From contig CAJUED010000005.1 in NCBI GenBank assembly GCA_910585075.1, forward strand, positions 62,226 to 126,225: DNA of 64,000 bases, read 5' to 3'. Every line of letters starts with the position of its first letter. Within the stretch, counting starts at the first letter, position 1. Made by a program: the position numbers and the translations under genes. Of this stretch, positions 1 to 8,371 are shown one piece after another. Under the pieces are notes generated by a model, which was not told the origin of the DNA, did not search any database, and was given only the letters and a program-made list of their open reading frames with translations. The DNA is from an uncultured Lachnospiraceae bacterium (GTDB lineage Bacteria > Bacillota > Clostridia > Lachnospirales > Lachnospiraceae).

Positions 1-654
1 CTTCCTTTTTTGCGGCAGTTTGACACAAAGGTGATTGTGAATGTCTGCGGAAAAAGTGTGGAGGATTATCTGGCAGTTGTGGAGCGGCTTGGGGATACGG
101 ATGTGGACATGCTGGAAATCAATGTGTCCTGTCCCAATGTAAAGGAGGGAGCCATTGCTTTTGGGCAGAAGGCGGAGAGTCTCTATGATATTACCTCCCG
201 GATAAAAGCAAAGGCAAAGCAGCCGGTTATCATGAAGTTAAGCCCCAACGTAACAGACATTACAGAGATGGCAAAGGCGGCAGAGGCCGCCGGGGCGGAC
301 GCTGTTTCCCTGATCAATACGCTGACAGGCATGAAGATTGATATCCATAAAAGGAGTTTTGTGCTGGCAAATAAGACCGGCGGGCTCTCCGGCCCTGCCA
401 TCAAGCCGGTGGCGGTAAGGATGGTATATCAGGTTTCCCATGGGGTGAAAATTCCGGTTATCGGCATGGGCGGAATTGCATCTGCTGAGGACGCCATTGA
501 ATTTCTGCTGGCAGGGGCCAGCGCTGTTGCCGTGGGCGCTATGAATTTTGTGAACCCGTATACCACGGCGGAAGTGGTAAAGGGGATAGAGGCTTACATG
601 GAAAAGTACGGGGTGGAAGATATAGGAGAACTGATTGGCGGCGTAAGGGAATAG
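1..654 (+). CDS. pyrD: Dihydroorotate dehydrogenase B, catalytic subunit (5' partial)
   Basis: The frame is open from base 1, so the gene starts upstream of the window; about 217 residues of a usual ~300 remain. PyrD oxidises dihydroorotate to orotate in pyrimidine synthesis, using FMN and, in the type 1B enzyme, a PyrK electron-transfer partner. Visible landmarks are LRQFDT..VIVNVCG at the first residues, the active-site loop NVSCPNVKEG carrying the catalytic Cys, the KLSPNV strand, the GGLSGPAIKP loop, and the FMN-phosphate segment IGMGGIASAEDAIEFLLAGASAVAVG. These match class 1 dihydroorotate dehydrogenases. pyrK would be expected just upstream, outside the window. The C-terminus looks complete. 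Confidence 0.95.
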   Translation, partial: LPFLRQFDTKVIVNVCGKSVEDYLAVVERLGDTDVDMLEINVSCPNVKEGAIAFGQKAESLYDITSRIKAKAKQPVIMKLSPNVTDITEMAKAAEAAGADAVSLINTLTGMKIDIHKRSFVLANKTGGLSGPAIKPVAVRMVYQVSHGVKIPVIGMGGIASAEDAIEFLLAGASAVAVGAMNFVNPYTTAEVVKGIEAYMEKYGVEDIGELIGGVRE

Positions 655-736
655 CGGAGAACTGAAACAGAGAAAAGGCATACTTTACCTCCCGGAGTCA
701 TACATTTAAGATAAGCAGACTTTAGGGAGGTTTCTT

Positions 737-2308
737 ATGGAGCTGATTAAACGAAATATACATATGGACTGTATCAAATGCAGAGCCCAGACACAAATGA
801 CCCTTGAAGATGATGTGATCATATCAGATGCAAGGCCTGACGCCGCAAAATTGATTATGGACAGGGGAAATGTGGTGATCGACGAGGTAAAGGTCACTGA
901 CGACCATGTGAATGTGAAGGGGAAACTGGAATTTCACGTGCTCTATCAGACGGAAAAAGGGGCTTCATCCGCGGTCAAATGCAATGTGGCGGATATGGAA
1001 GGAGTTATTCCATTTGACGAGATGGTCTTTACGGAAGGAATACAGGGGGGCGATGGCGTAAATGTGGACTGGGAGCTGGAGGACCTCAGTGTGGGTCTTA
1101 TTAATTCCAGAAAACTCAGTGTCCAGTCGGTGATTACGCTGATGCTGACCTGCGAGGAAATCTGCGACGAGGAGACCGCCGTAGATCTTTACAGCGAGGA
1201 ACCGGTGGAATTTCGGAAAAAGACATTAGATGTTGCCACGATGGCCATCAAAAAGAAGGACATTTTCAGAGTGAAAGAGGAAGTGGAGATTCCGGGGAGC
1301 TTTCCCAATATTTTTGCCATGATATGGTCGGAAATCACTCCTGAGGCGGTGGAGTTTAAAGTTCTGGAGGATAAAATCGGAATACAGGGCGAGCTGCGGG
1401 CTTTCTTCCTTTATAAAGGGGAAGGGGATGAGGAGGAAATCTGCCATTATGAGACCACATTGCCCTTTGCGGGAAGTTTGGATTGTCCCGGTGCAAGGGA
1501 GGGAATGATACCGGAAATCCGTTTCCGGGCGGAAAACCGGGATGTGGAAGTCAGACCGGATTTTGACGGTGAGGAGAGGGTGATTACCTTTGAGCAATGC
1601 CTGGATCTTGATATCTGCATCTATGAGGAGGAGCAGATTGATATTCTCTCGGATGTTTATGGAGTGGTAAATGAAGTGTCCGTTGTGGAAAAAAATGCGG
1701 ATTTCAGAAATCTCCTTGCCAGAAGCAGCGGCAAGACGAAGCTGTCCGGGCATTTTAAATGCGATGATGAAAAAATAAATCTTTACAAAATACTTCATAC
1801 CACAAGCAATCTGCAGATAACGGGGCAGAGTGCAAATGAAAGCGGGATTGAGCTTACAGGTGTGGTAAATCTTCAGATTTTTTATGAATGCAGCAATGAG
1901 GAGGATAAATACGGTGTGATTAAAGGCGCCATTCCCTTCCAATATGTGCTTGAGGCTGATGGCATAACACCTGATTGTATTTACTCCGTGCAGGCTTTTG
2001 TGGATCAGATTACAGTGTCCATTATCGACACCGGGGAAGTGGATGTAAAGTGCGTGCTTTATTTCAGAGCCAATGTTTACAGTAAGTGGCAGGAAAAAAT
2101 AGTGGAGCAGATTGTTGTGACAGAGCCTGATATGGAGAAGATGGCCGCCCTTCCCGGAATTGCGGTGTATATGGTGAAGGAGGGAGACAGCCTGTGGGAT
2201 ATCGGGAAACGTTACTATGTGCCGGTTTCCGTAATCAAACAGACCAATGACCTTGTTTCCGATGAAGTGAAGGCGGGAGATAAAATTTTGATTGTAAAGA
2301 ACGCATAA
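737..2308 (+). CDS. sipL: SipL-like spore coat morphogenesis protein (DUF3794/SPOCS x3, LysM)
   Basis: A 523-residue protein with repeated DUF3794 (SPOCS) modules over roughly residues 1-150, 165-310 and 320-460, and a C-terminal LysM domain (YMVKEGDSLWDIGKRYYV onward, about residues 475-522). In Clostridioides difficile a protein with this architecture (SipL) binds SpoIVA through its LysM domain and is needed for coat assembly around the forespore; the same role is inferred here. SD GGAGG sits 7 bases before the ATG. No signal peptide is seen, as expected for a mother-cell protein. It is followed by a bidirectional terminator and faces a convergent gene. Its presence argues for a spore-forming host. 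Confidence 0.9.
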   Translation: MELIKRNIHMDCIKCRAQTQMTLEDDVIISDARPDAAKLIMDRGNVVIDEVKVTDDHVNVKGKLEFHVLYQTEKGASSAVKCNVADMEGVIPFDEMVFTEGIQGGDGVNVDWELEDLSVGLINSRKLSVQSVITLMLTCEEICDEETAVDLYSEEPVEFRKKTLDVATMAIKKKDIFRVKEEVEIPGSFPNIFAMIWSEITPEAVEFKVLEDKIGIQGELRAFFLYKGEGDEEEICHYETTLPFAGSLDCPGAREGMIPEIRFRAENRDVEVRPDFDGEERVITFEQCLDLDICIYEEEQIDILSDVYGVVNEVSVVEKNADFRNLLARSSGKTKLSGHFKCDDEKINLYKILHTTSNLQITGQSANESGIELTGVVNLQIFYECSNEEDKYGVIKGAIPFQYVLEADGITPDCIYSVQAFVDQITVSIIDTGEVDVKCVLYFRANVYSKWQEKIVEQIVVTEPDMEKMAALPGIAVYMVKEGDSLWDIGKRYYVPVSVIKQTNDLVSDEVKAGDKILIVKNA

Positions 2309-2374
2309 CATGTGTGCTGAAACAAAATAACACTAGTTTTGAATAATATAAACTTATAATTTTCACAAAAAAAT

Positions 2375-2402
2375 CGGAGCCTTTCACAGCTCCGGTTTTT
2401 CA
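2375..2402. terminator. Bidirectional intrinsic terminator
   Basis: Perfect stem CGGAGC (2375-2380) / GCTCCG (2389-2394), 8-base loop, T-run after it and A-run before it. It serves both sipL and the convergent gene ending at 2405. Confidence 0.85.
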
Positions 2403-2404
2403 TT

Positions 2405-3028
2405 TCAATCTTCTGTTATGATACCCGCTTCTTTTGCCATATCATCAAATCCCTTCATGACAGCGTCATAAGTTTTCTGTGAAATGTCGGGGAGATTGCC
2501 GCCCCATTTCTTTTCAGCCATTTTGAATCCCTTTTCAAATGCGGAACGCATTTTTTCAATCTGACTGGGGTCACCGCCTGTTAATGCATTTGCAAAATCC
2601 AGAATACGCTGAGAAGTCTGGGACACGCCCCAGTAACCGTCCTCTGCGATATCGGCCTGTGCCTGCGCTTTGGTGGCAGGGTCTACGGTGTAATTGCCGC
2701 TGGCTAAAAATTGCCATATGTCATTAGCTTTCCCGTAGGCATCGCCCTGTTTGGTGAGCATTTTTTCTACCAGAGACTGAAGCTGGGAAGTTCTTGCATC
2801 TGCGTCTGCTTTCAGCTTGGCAATCAGTTTCGTGTCAGGTTTATACTTCTTAGCGGTTGCTGTGGCAGCCTCTTTAGAAGGCTCGTACACTGCACCGGCA
2901 GACCCGGCTGCTGTAGTTTCTTTTGAAGAATCTGTCTTTGCTTCTGATTTGGTTTCGGTGCTCTTAGCCTGGCTGGTATAACTTGTGCCGTACACATCAG
3001 ATGCACCTGTAACTCCGTTTACGCTCAT
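2405..3028 (-). CDS. Conserved hypothetical protein with low-complexity N-terminus
   Basis: A 207-residue protein. SD AAGGAGG precedes the ATG at 3028. No signal peptide or membrane segment is visible. Residues 1-65 are rich in Ser, Thr, Ala and Glu (several TETK/SSKETT-like stretches) and look disordered; residues 68-205 are a helical, Lys-rich domain with Trp-containing segments (IWQFLASGNYTVDP, GYWGVSQTSQRILDFANAL, KWGGNLPD). I do not recognise a named family. The N-terminus resembles in style that of the DUF6033 protein at 47812, which also starts with a short ITG/VTG segment and a Tyr-Ser-rich stretch. Function is unknown. Confidence 0.75.
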   Translation of the reverse strand: MSVNGVTGASDVYGTSYTSQAKSTETKSEAKTDSSKETTAAGSAGAVYEPSKEAATATAKKYKPDTKLIAKLKADADARTSQLQSLVEKMLTKQGDAYGKANDIWQFLASGNYTVDPATKAQAQADIAEDGYWGVSQTSQRILDFANALTGGDPSQIEKMRSAFEKGFKMAEKKWGGNLPDISQKTYDAVMKGFDDMAKEAGIITED

Positions 3029-3163
3029 AGCATCACCCTCCTTGGTTATTTTATCAATTTAATTATCGGCATGTGGGGAGGAAAAATCAAGAGGGGTTTT
3101 ACATTTCATGGAAAAATGTTATGAAATATCTTTATAATGTAATGGAGTTCAGCTATGCCATTC

Positions 3164-3325
3164 ATAAGTTGTCGGTTTGAACATTTTTGCCCCCCACTTA
3201 GAGTATTTCCGACAACTTATTTCATGTCGGGCGTCTGCCCTATAAAATTCGATATACAAAATGCCTTATGTGAGCAAGCTCCCACGTCATTTTGTATATC
3301 AAATTTTGCATGGCTGAACTGTTAC
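3164..3325. repeat. Composite inverted-repeat element (REP/MITE-like)
   Basis: Hairpin 1: 12-bp perfect arms ATAAGTTGTCGG (3164-3175) and its complement (3209-3220). Hairpin 2: 20-base arms with one mismatch, 3244-3263 and 3288-3307, core GATATACAAAATG. Immediately after comes GGCTGAACTGTTAC (3312-3325), which recurs in both orientations at the right end of the window (63860-63873 inverted, 63989-64000 direct). Confidence 0.65.
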
Positions 3326-3353
3326 AGCAGATAATGATAGAAATATGCTACAC

Positions 3354-3382
3354 TTGACAAGACAGGGAGTATTGTATAAAAT
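3354..3382 (+). promoter_or_regulatory. Sigma-A type promoter upstream of ispE
   Basis: TTGACA (3354-3359), 17-base spacer, TAAAAT (3377-3382). It points to ispE, with a leader of about 340 bases. Confidence 0.6.
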
Positions 3383-3731
3383 TAAGTACAATTCATGTAT
3401 TATGTATACAAAATGAATGTGGAAATGATAATCAGGCGGATAGGCTGATTGATATGGTTGGTGGACGAAGTTATGTGACCTAATGTAAAAAAGCAACGAC
3501 GAATTACATGAGTTACTGAAAAAAACATAGAGAGATAAATACATAAATAACGCGTGGTATTAAGCATAATGCCTGATATGTGTGGTTTGATATACGTCTA
3601 TATACTATATTATAGTTTATTTGTAGTAAACATGCGTGGGATAAATGCAAAAACGGGACATGCACGATGTATGAAATTTACAGCTTACGAACTACATACT
3701 ACATTGATAAAGATGGGAAGAAGAATTGGTC

Positions 3732-4607
3732 ATGGAGCAGGTTATAAGAAAAGCGTATGCTAAAATTAATTTGGGGCTGGATGTTTTAAGGCGGCGGCCG
3801 GATGGTTATCACGAAGTGAAGATGGTTATGCAGACGGTAGGGATTTTTGATACACTGACGTTTCGAAGGAGGGCAGGGGAAGGCACCAGGCCTTTGATTT
3901 CAATTTCAGTGGACAACGAGGAACTACCGACCGATGGAAATAATCTGATTTACAAGGCCGCGGAATTGATTATGAGAACGTATGTTATCAAAGATGGTGT
4001 GGACATCAAACTGCAGAAAAATATTCCCATAGCAGCCGGTATGGCAGGCGGGAGCAGTGATGCGGCGGCGGTGTTCCATGGGCTGAACGAGCTGTTCTCC
4101 CTGTCCATGAGCCTTGAAGATATGAAAAAGCTGGGAGTGAAAATCGGGGCGGATGTGCCTTACTGTATTATGGGCGGAACGGCTCTTTCGGAAGGAATTG
4201 GAGAGATATTGACTCCCATTTCAGCGCCTCCGGAAGCGTATCTGCTGATTGCCAAACCGGATATCAGTGTGTCCACCAAATTTGTGTACGAGAATCTTCA
4301 CGCGGACACCTTAAAGAAGCATCCGGATATTGACGGTATGGTAAAGGCGTTGGAGGAAGGAAGTCTTAAAGGGATTACCGACAGGATGGAAAATGTGTTG
4401 GAAACGGTAACCGTAAAAAAATATCCGGTGATAGCGCAGATTAAGGACGAAATGCGCAGTCACGGTGCGGAAAATGCGCTTATGAGCGGCAGCGGCCCAA
4501 CCGTTTTCGGAATTTACAGAGAAAAGGGGACTGCCCTTAAAGCATATGAAGAAATGAAGAAAAAGGGGTTGGCACGGCAGATTTACGTGACAGAATTTCA
4601 GGGATGA
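3732..4607 (+). CDS. ispE: 4-diphosphocytidyl-2-C-methyl-D-erythritol kinase
   Basis: IspE phosphorylates CDP-methylerythritol with ATP in the MEP pathway of isoprenoid precursor synthesis. The 291-residue protein has the family N-terminus RKAYAKINLGLDVLRRRPDGYHEV, the GHMP-kinase ATP loop PIAAGMAGGSSDAAA, and a C-terminal MSGSGPTVFGIY motif, all in the expected order and length. The longest frame starts at a TTG (3726), but the ATG at 3732 is better placed after the GGGAAG-type ribosome binding site and gives the usual IspE start. It is followed at 71 bases by a GntR regulator, which may share its transcript. Confidence 0.95.
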   Translation: MEQVIRKAYAKINLGLDVLRRRPDGYHEVKMVMQTVGIFDTLTFRRRAGEGTRPLISISVDNEELPTDGNNLIYKAAELIMRTYVIKDGVDIKLQKNIPIAAGMAGGSSDAAAVFHGLNELFSLSMSLEDMKKLGVKIGADVPYCIMGGTALSEGIGEILTPISAPPEAYLLIAKPDISVSTKFVYENLHADTLKKHPDIDGMVKALEEGSLKGITDRMENVLETVTVKKYPVIAQIKDEMRSHGAENALMSGSGPTVFGIYREKGTALKAYEEMKKKGLARQIYVTEFQG

Positions 4608-4678
4608 GGTTTGGGAAAGTGAAGTTAGTTTGACAAAGGCGGTAAAATACACGGCAGGTAACGGTAGGGGGATTGCAT

Positions 4679-5359
4679 ATGGAAGATTTTCAAGTGGACA
4701 TGAATGAATTTTTACCTCTGCGGGATGTAGTGTTTAATACTTTAAGGAGTGCGATCCTTACGGGAAAGTTAAAACCGGGGGAGCGTCTTATGGAAGTGCA
4801 TCTGGCGAATAAATTGGGGGTCAGCAGGACGCCTATCCGGGAAGCCATCAGAAAGCTTGAGCTTGAGGGACTTGTGATCATGATTCCCCGGCGGGGAGCG
4901 GAAGTGGCCCGGATTACGGAGAAAAATCTGAAAGATGTGCTGGAGGTCAGGCGTACTTTGGACGCTTTAAGCGTGGAGCTTGCATGTGAGAGAATTGATG
5001 AAAATGGGCTTGTGCGTCTTCACAAAGCCTGTGAAGAATTTGAGCAGGCGGCCCGGGGCAAGGATGCGTCGGTGATTGCAAAGGCGGATGTGGCCCTTCA
5101 TGATATTATTGTGGAAGCTACCGGAAATAAACGTCTTGCGCAGCTGGTCAACAATCTGTCCGAGCAGATGTACCGATACCGTTTTGTCTATATTATGGAA
5201 GAAAGTCAGCATGACATGCTTGTGGCGGAGCACAGGGAGATTTATGAGAGCATTGCCCGGAGAGACAAGGTGAGGGCTTCGAGAGCGGCAAAGCTTCATA
5301 TAGATAATCAGGAAAAGGCCATTATGAAACAGATTAAAATGGAAAATAAAGAGGACTGA
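4679..5359 (+). CDS. GntR family transcriptional regulator, FCD (FadR) subfamily
   Basis: About 226 residues. The N-terminal winged helix (residues ~8-75) shows the GntR pattern LRDVVFNTLRSAILTGKLKPG, LANKLGVSRTPIREAIRKLE and a LVIMIPRRGAEVARIT wing. The C-terminal FCD domain (ADVALHDIIVEATGN, then a later HREIYESI helix) has the Asp and His residues that usually bind a metal in this subfamily, which senses small carboxylates or sugar acids. AGGGGG lies 7 bases before the ATG at 4679; the TTG at 4673 is too close to it to be used. No obvious target operon is adjacent, so its regulon is not evident from context. Confidence 0.9.
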   Translation: MEDFQVDMNEFLPLRDVVFNTLRSAILTGKLKPGERLMEVHLANKLGVSRTPIREAIRKLELEGLVIMIPRRGAEVARITEKNLKDVLEVRRTLDALSVELACERIDENGLVRLHKACEEFEQAARGKDASVIAKADVALHDIIVEATGNKRLAQLVNNLSEQMYRYRFVYIMEESQHDMLVAEHREIYESIARRDKVRASRAAKLHIDNQEKAIMKQIKMENKED

Positions 5360-5384
5360 ACAAAGGACTGAATAAAAAGGCATA

Positions 5385-5490
5385 ATGAGGATACACTCTT
5401 ATCATAAGATACCCGGCTTAATACGGGTGAACAGGCCGTAGGCGCTAACCTTTCCGCCTGCAAAGACCAAATGGAAGAAGGATGAGAGTG
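5385..5490 (+). ncRNA. Candidate structured 5' leader (riboswitch-like)
   Basis: A long closing helix pairs ACACTCTTATC (about 5391-5401) with GATGAGAGTGT (about 5481-5491), ending next to the SD of the following gene. Inside are a hairpin ACCCG...CGGGT and a second hairpin CAGGC...GCCTG, then CAAAGACC, making a three-way-junction-like fold. The piece GTAGGCGCTAACCTTTCCGCC recalls, by eye only, part of the ydaO (c-di-AMP) class, but the other ydaO hallmarks are missing. I cannot assign it to a known class. Confidence 0.45.
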
Positions 5491-5492
5491 TT

Positions 5493-5813
5493 ATGAAAAG
5501 AATCTGTGAAGCAGCCATATTGTTTATCGGAACCTTTGGGTGGTGGGGGTTCGTATACCCTGAGCTGTGCCTGACGGAAGAAACCTATGAACAGGAATAT
5601 GAGGGGCAGGAATATGAACAGCAGGGGGAAGATAAGACAGAGACCGGAAAGACGGGAGAAACAGAATTAAAGATGGCGGATACGGCTGTAAAAAGTACGG
5701 ATATAGCGGTAAAAAAGACAGAAAGGCCGGAAAAGGCGGAAAAGTCTAAAGAAATATCCGGGACAATCCGTATAAAAAGCCGTCTTGTGGAATATTTATA
5801 TGATGGTGGGTGA
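5493..5813 (+). CDS. Small exported or membrane-anchored hypothetical protein
   Basis: 106 residues. SD AGAAGG is followed by ATG. The N-terminus (MKR..EAAILFIGTFGWWGFV) is a short basic-hydrophobic segment that could be an uncleaved signal or membrane anchor; the rest is highly charged, Glu/Lys/Thr-rich and repetitive (EQEYEGQEYEQQ, then alternating TAVKSTDIAVKKTE), predicted disordered. No named family is recognised. Its leader can fold into a compact structure that reaches the ribosome binding site, so expression may be controlled at translation. It sits between the GntR gene and murI and could be co-transcribed with murI. Confidence 0.6.
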   Translation: MKRICEAAILFIGTFGWWGFVYPELCLTEETYEQEYEGQEYEQQGEDKTETGKTGETELKMADTAVKSTDIAVKKTERPEKAEKSKEISGTIRIKSRLVEYLYDGG

Positions 5814-5892
5814 AGTGTGATTTGCACAGGGAAGCCTTCACCTGACCAATCTGATACAACGATTGCATTAACGCTTCGGAATGGAGATTGTT

Positions 5893-6714
5893 ATGATAAA
5901 TGAAGATGCACCTATAGGGGTCTTTGATTCGGGAGTCGGAGGACTCACGGTGGCAAGGGAGATTATGCGCCAGCTGCCCAATGAAAAAATTGTTTATTTT
6001 GGGGATACGGCAAGGGTGCCTTACGGCAGCAAATCCAGGGAAACGGTTACCAGGTATACAAGGCAGATCGTACGTTTTTTGCGGACGCAGAATGTAAAGG
6101 CGATTGTGGCGGCCTGTAATACGGCCAGCGCCTATGCCCTGGACGAGGTGGAAAGGGAAGTGGACATTCCGGTGATTGGAGTGGTAAAGCCGGGGGCCAA
6201 GGTGGCAGCGCAGACCACCTTAAATGGGAAAATCGGTGTGATCGGTACCGAGGGTACCATTGCCAGCAGCATTTATTCCAGATACATAAAAGAAATCAAA
6301 CCGGATACGGATGTGATTGGAAAAGCCTGCCCGCTGTTTGTTCCCCTGGTGGAGGAAGGACTTTGGGAGGACCCGGTTACAGATGAAATTACAAAAAGAT
6401 ATTTGACGGAACTGATAGATATTGGCATTGACACGCTGATTCTGGGCTGTACCCATTATCCTCTGATTCGTGCCACCATTGGGCGGGTCATGGGAGATAA
6501 GGTTACTTTGGTAAACCCCGCTTATGAGACGGCCCGGGAATTGAAACGTCTCCTGGAAGGAGAAAATATGCTCAGCTCTAGGGCGGCAAAACTGGGGGAC
6601 AATCGATATCGCTTTTATGTCAGCGACGGAGCGGAAAAGTTTAAGCATTTTGCCAATTCTATTATTAAATATGGTATATTGTCCGCAAAGATTATTCCGA
6701 TAGAAGACTATTAA
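5893..6714 (+). CDS. murI: Glutamate racemase
   Basis: MurI converts L- to D-glutamate for peptidoglycan. The 273-residue protein has the start PIGVFDSGVGGLTV, the phosphate-site segment YFGDTARVPYGSKS, the first catalytic Cys in VAACNTASA and the second in LGCTHYPLI, spaced as in the family. An ATG at 5881 exists, but its own bases (ATGGAG) form the ribosome binding site for the ATG at 5893, which is the better start. It is followed after ~90 bases by the DUF1934 gene. Confidence 0.96.
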   Translation: MINEDAPIGVFDSGVGGLTVAREIMRQLPNEKIVYFGDTARVPYGSKSRETVTRYTRQIVRFLRTQNVKAIVAACNTASAYALDEVEREVDIPVIGVVKPGAKVAAQTTLNGKIGVIGTEGTIASSIYSRYIKEIKPDTDVIGKACPLFVPLVEEGLWEDPVTDEITKRYLTELIDIGIDTLILGCTHYPLIRATIGRVMGDKVTLVNPAYETARELKRLLEGENMLSSRAAKLGDNRYRFYVSDGAEKFKHFANSIIKYGILSAKIIPIEDY

Positions 6715-6803
6715 TACGGCAGTGCTGCCCGGAAACAAGTTTGTGCCTGCACTGCATCCACAAACTTACAATGCGCAAAAAGCAGCGCGGAAATGAGGAG
6801 AAT

Positions 6804-7250
6804 ATGACGAAAGAAATACTTTTGTCTCTCAAAGGCCTGCAGATGGAGATGGGGGAGGATGCCCAGGCTCTGGAAACCATAACGCCTGCGGATTACTATG
6901 AGAGAAACGGAAAGCATTATGTGATTTATGAAGAAATGATGGAAGGATTTACGGATATAACGAAAAACAGGATTAAATTCAGCGATTCCAGCCTTGAGGT
7001 TTATAAAAAGGGTCTTATCAATGTACATATGGTGTTTGAGGAAAATAAGAAGAACATGACAAGCTACATGACCCCTTATGGAAATGTTTTGATTGGCATT
7101 GACACGGAATCCATTCTGGTGGAGGAGAAGGAAAATGAAATCCGGGTGGAAGTGGACTATGCCTTGGAGGCCAACTATCAGCATTTGGCGGACTGCCGGA
7201 TAGAAATGGAATTAAGACCACGTGAGAGCGGCGTAAGTTTGCTGAATTAA
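6804..7250 (+). CDS. DUF1934 domain protein
   Basis: 148 residues; the SD GAGGAG directly before the ATG at 6804 decides the start over a longer frame from 6741. The sequence matches the DUF1934 pattern, a small beta-barrel (calycin-like) protein of Firmicutes: LLSLKGLQMEMGED, YYERNGKHYVIYEE, MTSYMTPYGNVLIGIDT, and the alternating charged strand IRVEVDYALEANYQHLADCRIEMEL. Function is not established; in related genomes it often lies near murI or cell-wall genes, as here. It ends at a bidirectional terminator. Confidence 0.85.
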   Translation: MTKEILLSLKGLQMEMGEDAQALETITPADYYERNGKHYVIYEEMMEGFTDITKNRIKFSDSSLEVYKKGLINVHMVFEENKKNMTSYMTPYGNVLIGIDTESILVEEKENEIRVEVDYALEANYQHLADCRIEMELRPRESGVSLLN

Positions 7251-7276
7251 CGTAACTTCAAATTAAACAACAAAAA

Positions 7277-7306
7277 ACAGCCTGCGTAAAAGCAGGCTGT
7301 CTGTTA
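7277..7306. terminator. Bidirectional intrinsic terminator
   Basis: 9-bp perfect stem ACAGCCTGC (7277-7285) / GCAGGCTGT (7292-7300), 6-base loop, A-run before and T-rich tract after; lies between the convergent DUF1934 gene and the gene at 7307. Confidence 0.85.
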
Positions 7307-7783
7307 TTATTTGATTGGTTTTGCACCGGCTTTTTCCTGCGCCTTTTCGAGGGTGCGGCGGAAGAAGCTTTTCTTTTTGGCAGGAGCGGCCACGGGCTTG
7401 CCATGGAGTCCTTTCACATCGGTAATGTAAATGCCGCTTACCACAGCCTTCACTTCCTTTTTAACAGGAACGGAATCAAAAATCTTTTCTTCGCAGATTA
7501 AGGTCATAATCTGAGGTCCCACTTTAGCTTTCACCACCGGAAGCTTACTTCCCCGAAGCAGCTTGGGGGTCTGGTCGATGACCATCTGCGGAAGACCGGA
7601 ATCTTTTATCTTCATCCGCTTCTTATCTATAATCAGCATGGACACAGTCTGCTTCATGGCATTAATCTGCGCCTGCTGCTCCTCCTGACGTTTCTGCGCT
7701 TTCCTTCCAAGGAAATACAATACCACAAGCGCGACAATCAGTACCACCAGAATCACTAATAAAACGATGCCTACTTTGCTCAC
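7307..7783 (-). CDS. Single-pass membrane protein of unknown function
   Basis: 158 residues, GTG start with SD AAGGAGG 5 bases away. The N-terminus is one strong membrane helix (VGIVLLVILVVLIVALVVLYFLG), then a short basic coiled-coil stretch (RKAQKRQEEQQAQINAMKQTVS) and a soluble cytoplasmic domain, residues ~48-135, with beta-type segments (PVVKAKVGPQIMTLICEEKIFDSVPVKKEVKAVVSGIYITDV), ending in a basic tail. Topology resembles YajC or YtxH-like small membrane proteins, but I do not recognise a specific family. It appears monocistronic. Confidence 0.7.
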   Translation of the reverse strand: MSKVGIVLLVILVVLIVALVVLYFLGRKAQKRQEEQQAQINAMKQTVSMLIIDKKRMKIKDSGLPQMVIDQTPKLLRGSKLPVVKAKVGPQIMTLICEEKIFDSVPVKKEVKAVVSGIYITDVKGLHGKPVAAPAKKKSFFRRTLEKAQEKAGAKPIK

Positions 7784-8371
7784 GATAACCTCCTTACCGC
7801 CTTAAGATATTCGATGAAGGGATGACGGTTTGAAAATCATTTTAGCATTTTTAAACAAAATAGGCAAGCAATTTCACAGAAACCGTATAAAAGAAAGGGA
7901 AAAACGAAGGAGATTGTAATTTTTATAATTTTGGCCGTGAAATACAAATTTTCCTATTGCTTTTCGGAGCAATTTCGGTTAAACTGTATCTATGTTAAAA
8001 TAGTGAAAGTGCACAGCAAATGATAACTTCACAGTATTTATTACATATGATTAAGGCATAAGAAGGGTTCAATTTGCATATTTTTTTGCTTTAAACGGCT
8101 GAAATCAAATAAAATTCGCCAAAAATCGAACAGATGTTTCGTGCAATTTTTATACATGAAGTTTCAGCTGGATTTAAACAAAAGCATCAATATTCCAAAG
8201 ATATAAAATTTCTTTTTCGTTCGTGCGCGGGGAGGTGACAGATAATTCCGTTTTGGAATTCTGTATCAGCATGAAATGAAAAGAAAATTTATATAAAAAG
8301 GGCGGCAGATTCATAAAATGCATTAAGAATTATGAGACAACTGCCTACACTTATTTAAAAGGAGGAAAAAA
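7784..8371. other. 590-base regulatory gap before the Opp-type operon
   Basis: A+T-rich. A weak promoter candidate TTGCTT (7957-7962), 17 bases, TAAACT (7980-7985) points right. A small hairpin AATTCC/GGAATT lies at 8244-8260. The operon's binding-protein gene has a strong AAAGGAGGAAAAAA site. No gene is seen; the length suggests a long 5' leader or operator sites I cannot identify. Confidence 0.4.

Larger units (their letters stand above)
3029..3731. other. 700-base intergenic region with hairpins and a promoter
   Basis: Holds two large inverted repeats (3164-3220 and 3244-3307), the dispersed motif GGCTGAACTGTTAC at 3312-3325, and a near-consensus promoter (3354-3382). After the promoter about 350 bases remain before ispE with no convincing gene; a 69-codon frame there (3554-3763) overlaps the start of ispE and lacks a ribosome binding site. 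The long leader may be a structured 5' UTR or hold a small RNA. Confidence 0.6.

Noticed and set aside
1226..2311. 361-codon open frame on the minus strand opposite sipL
   Set aside because: It lies wholly antisense to a well-supported DUF3794/LysM gene and shows no domain or ribosome binding site; long antisense frames are common opposite low-stop coding sequence.
3554..3763. 69-codon frame before ispE
   Set aside because: No ribosome binding site, overlaps the start of ispE and has no recognisable content.
5385..5491. Firm call of a c-di-AMP (ydaO) riboswitch
   Set aside because: Only one segment resembles ydaO by eye and the element is short and lacks the typical 5' and 3' motifs; kept as unassigned.
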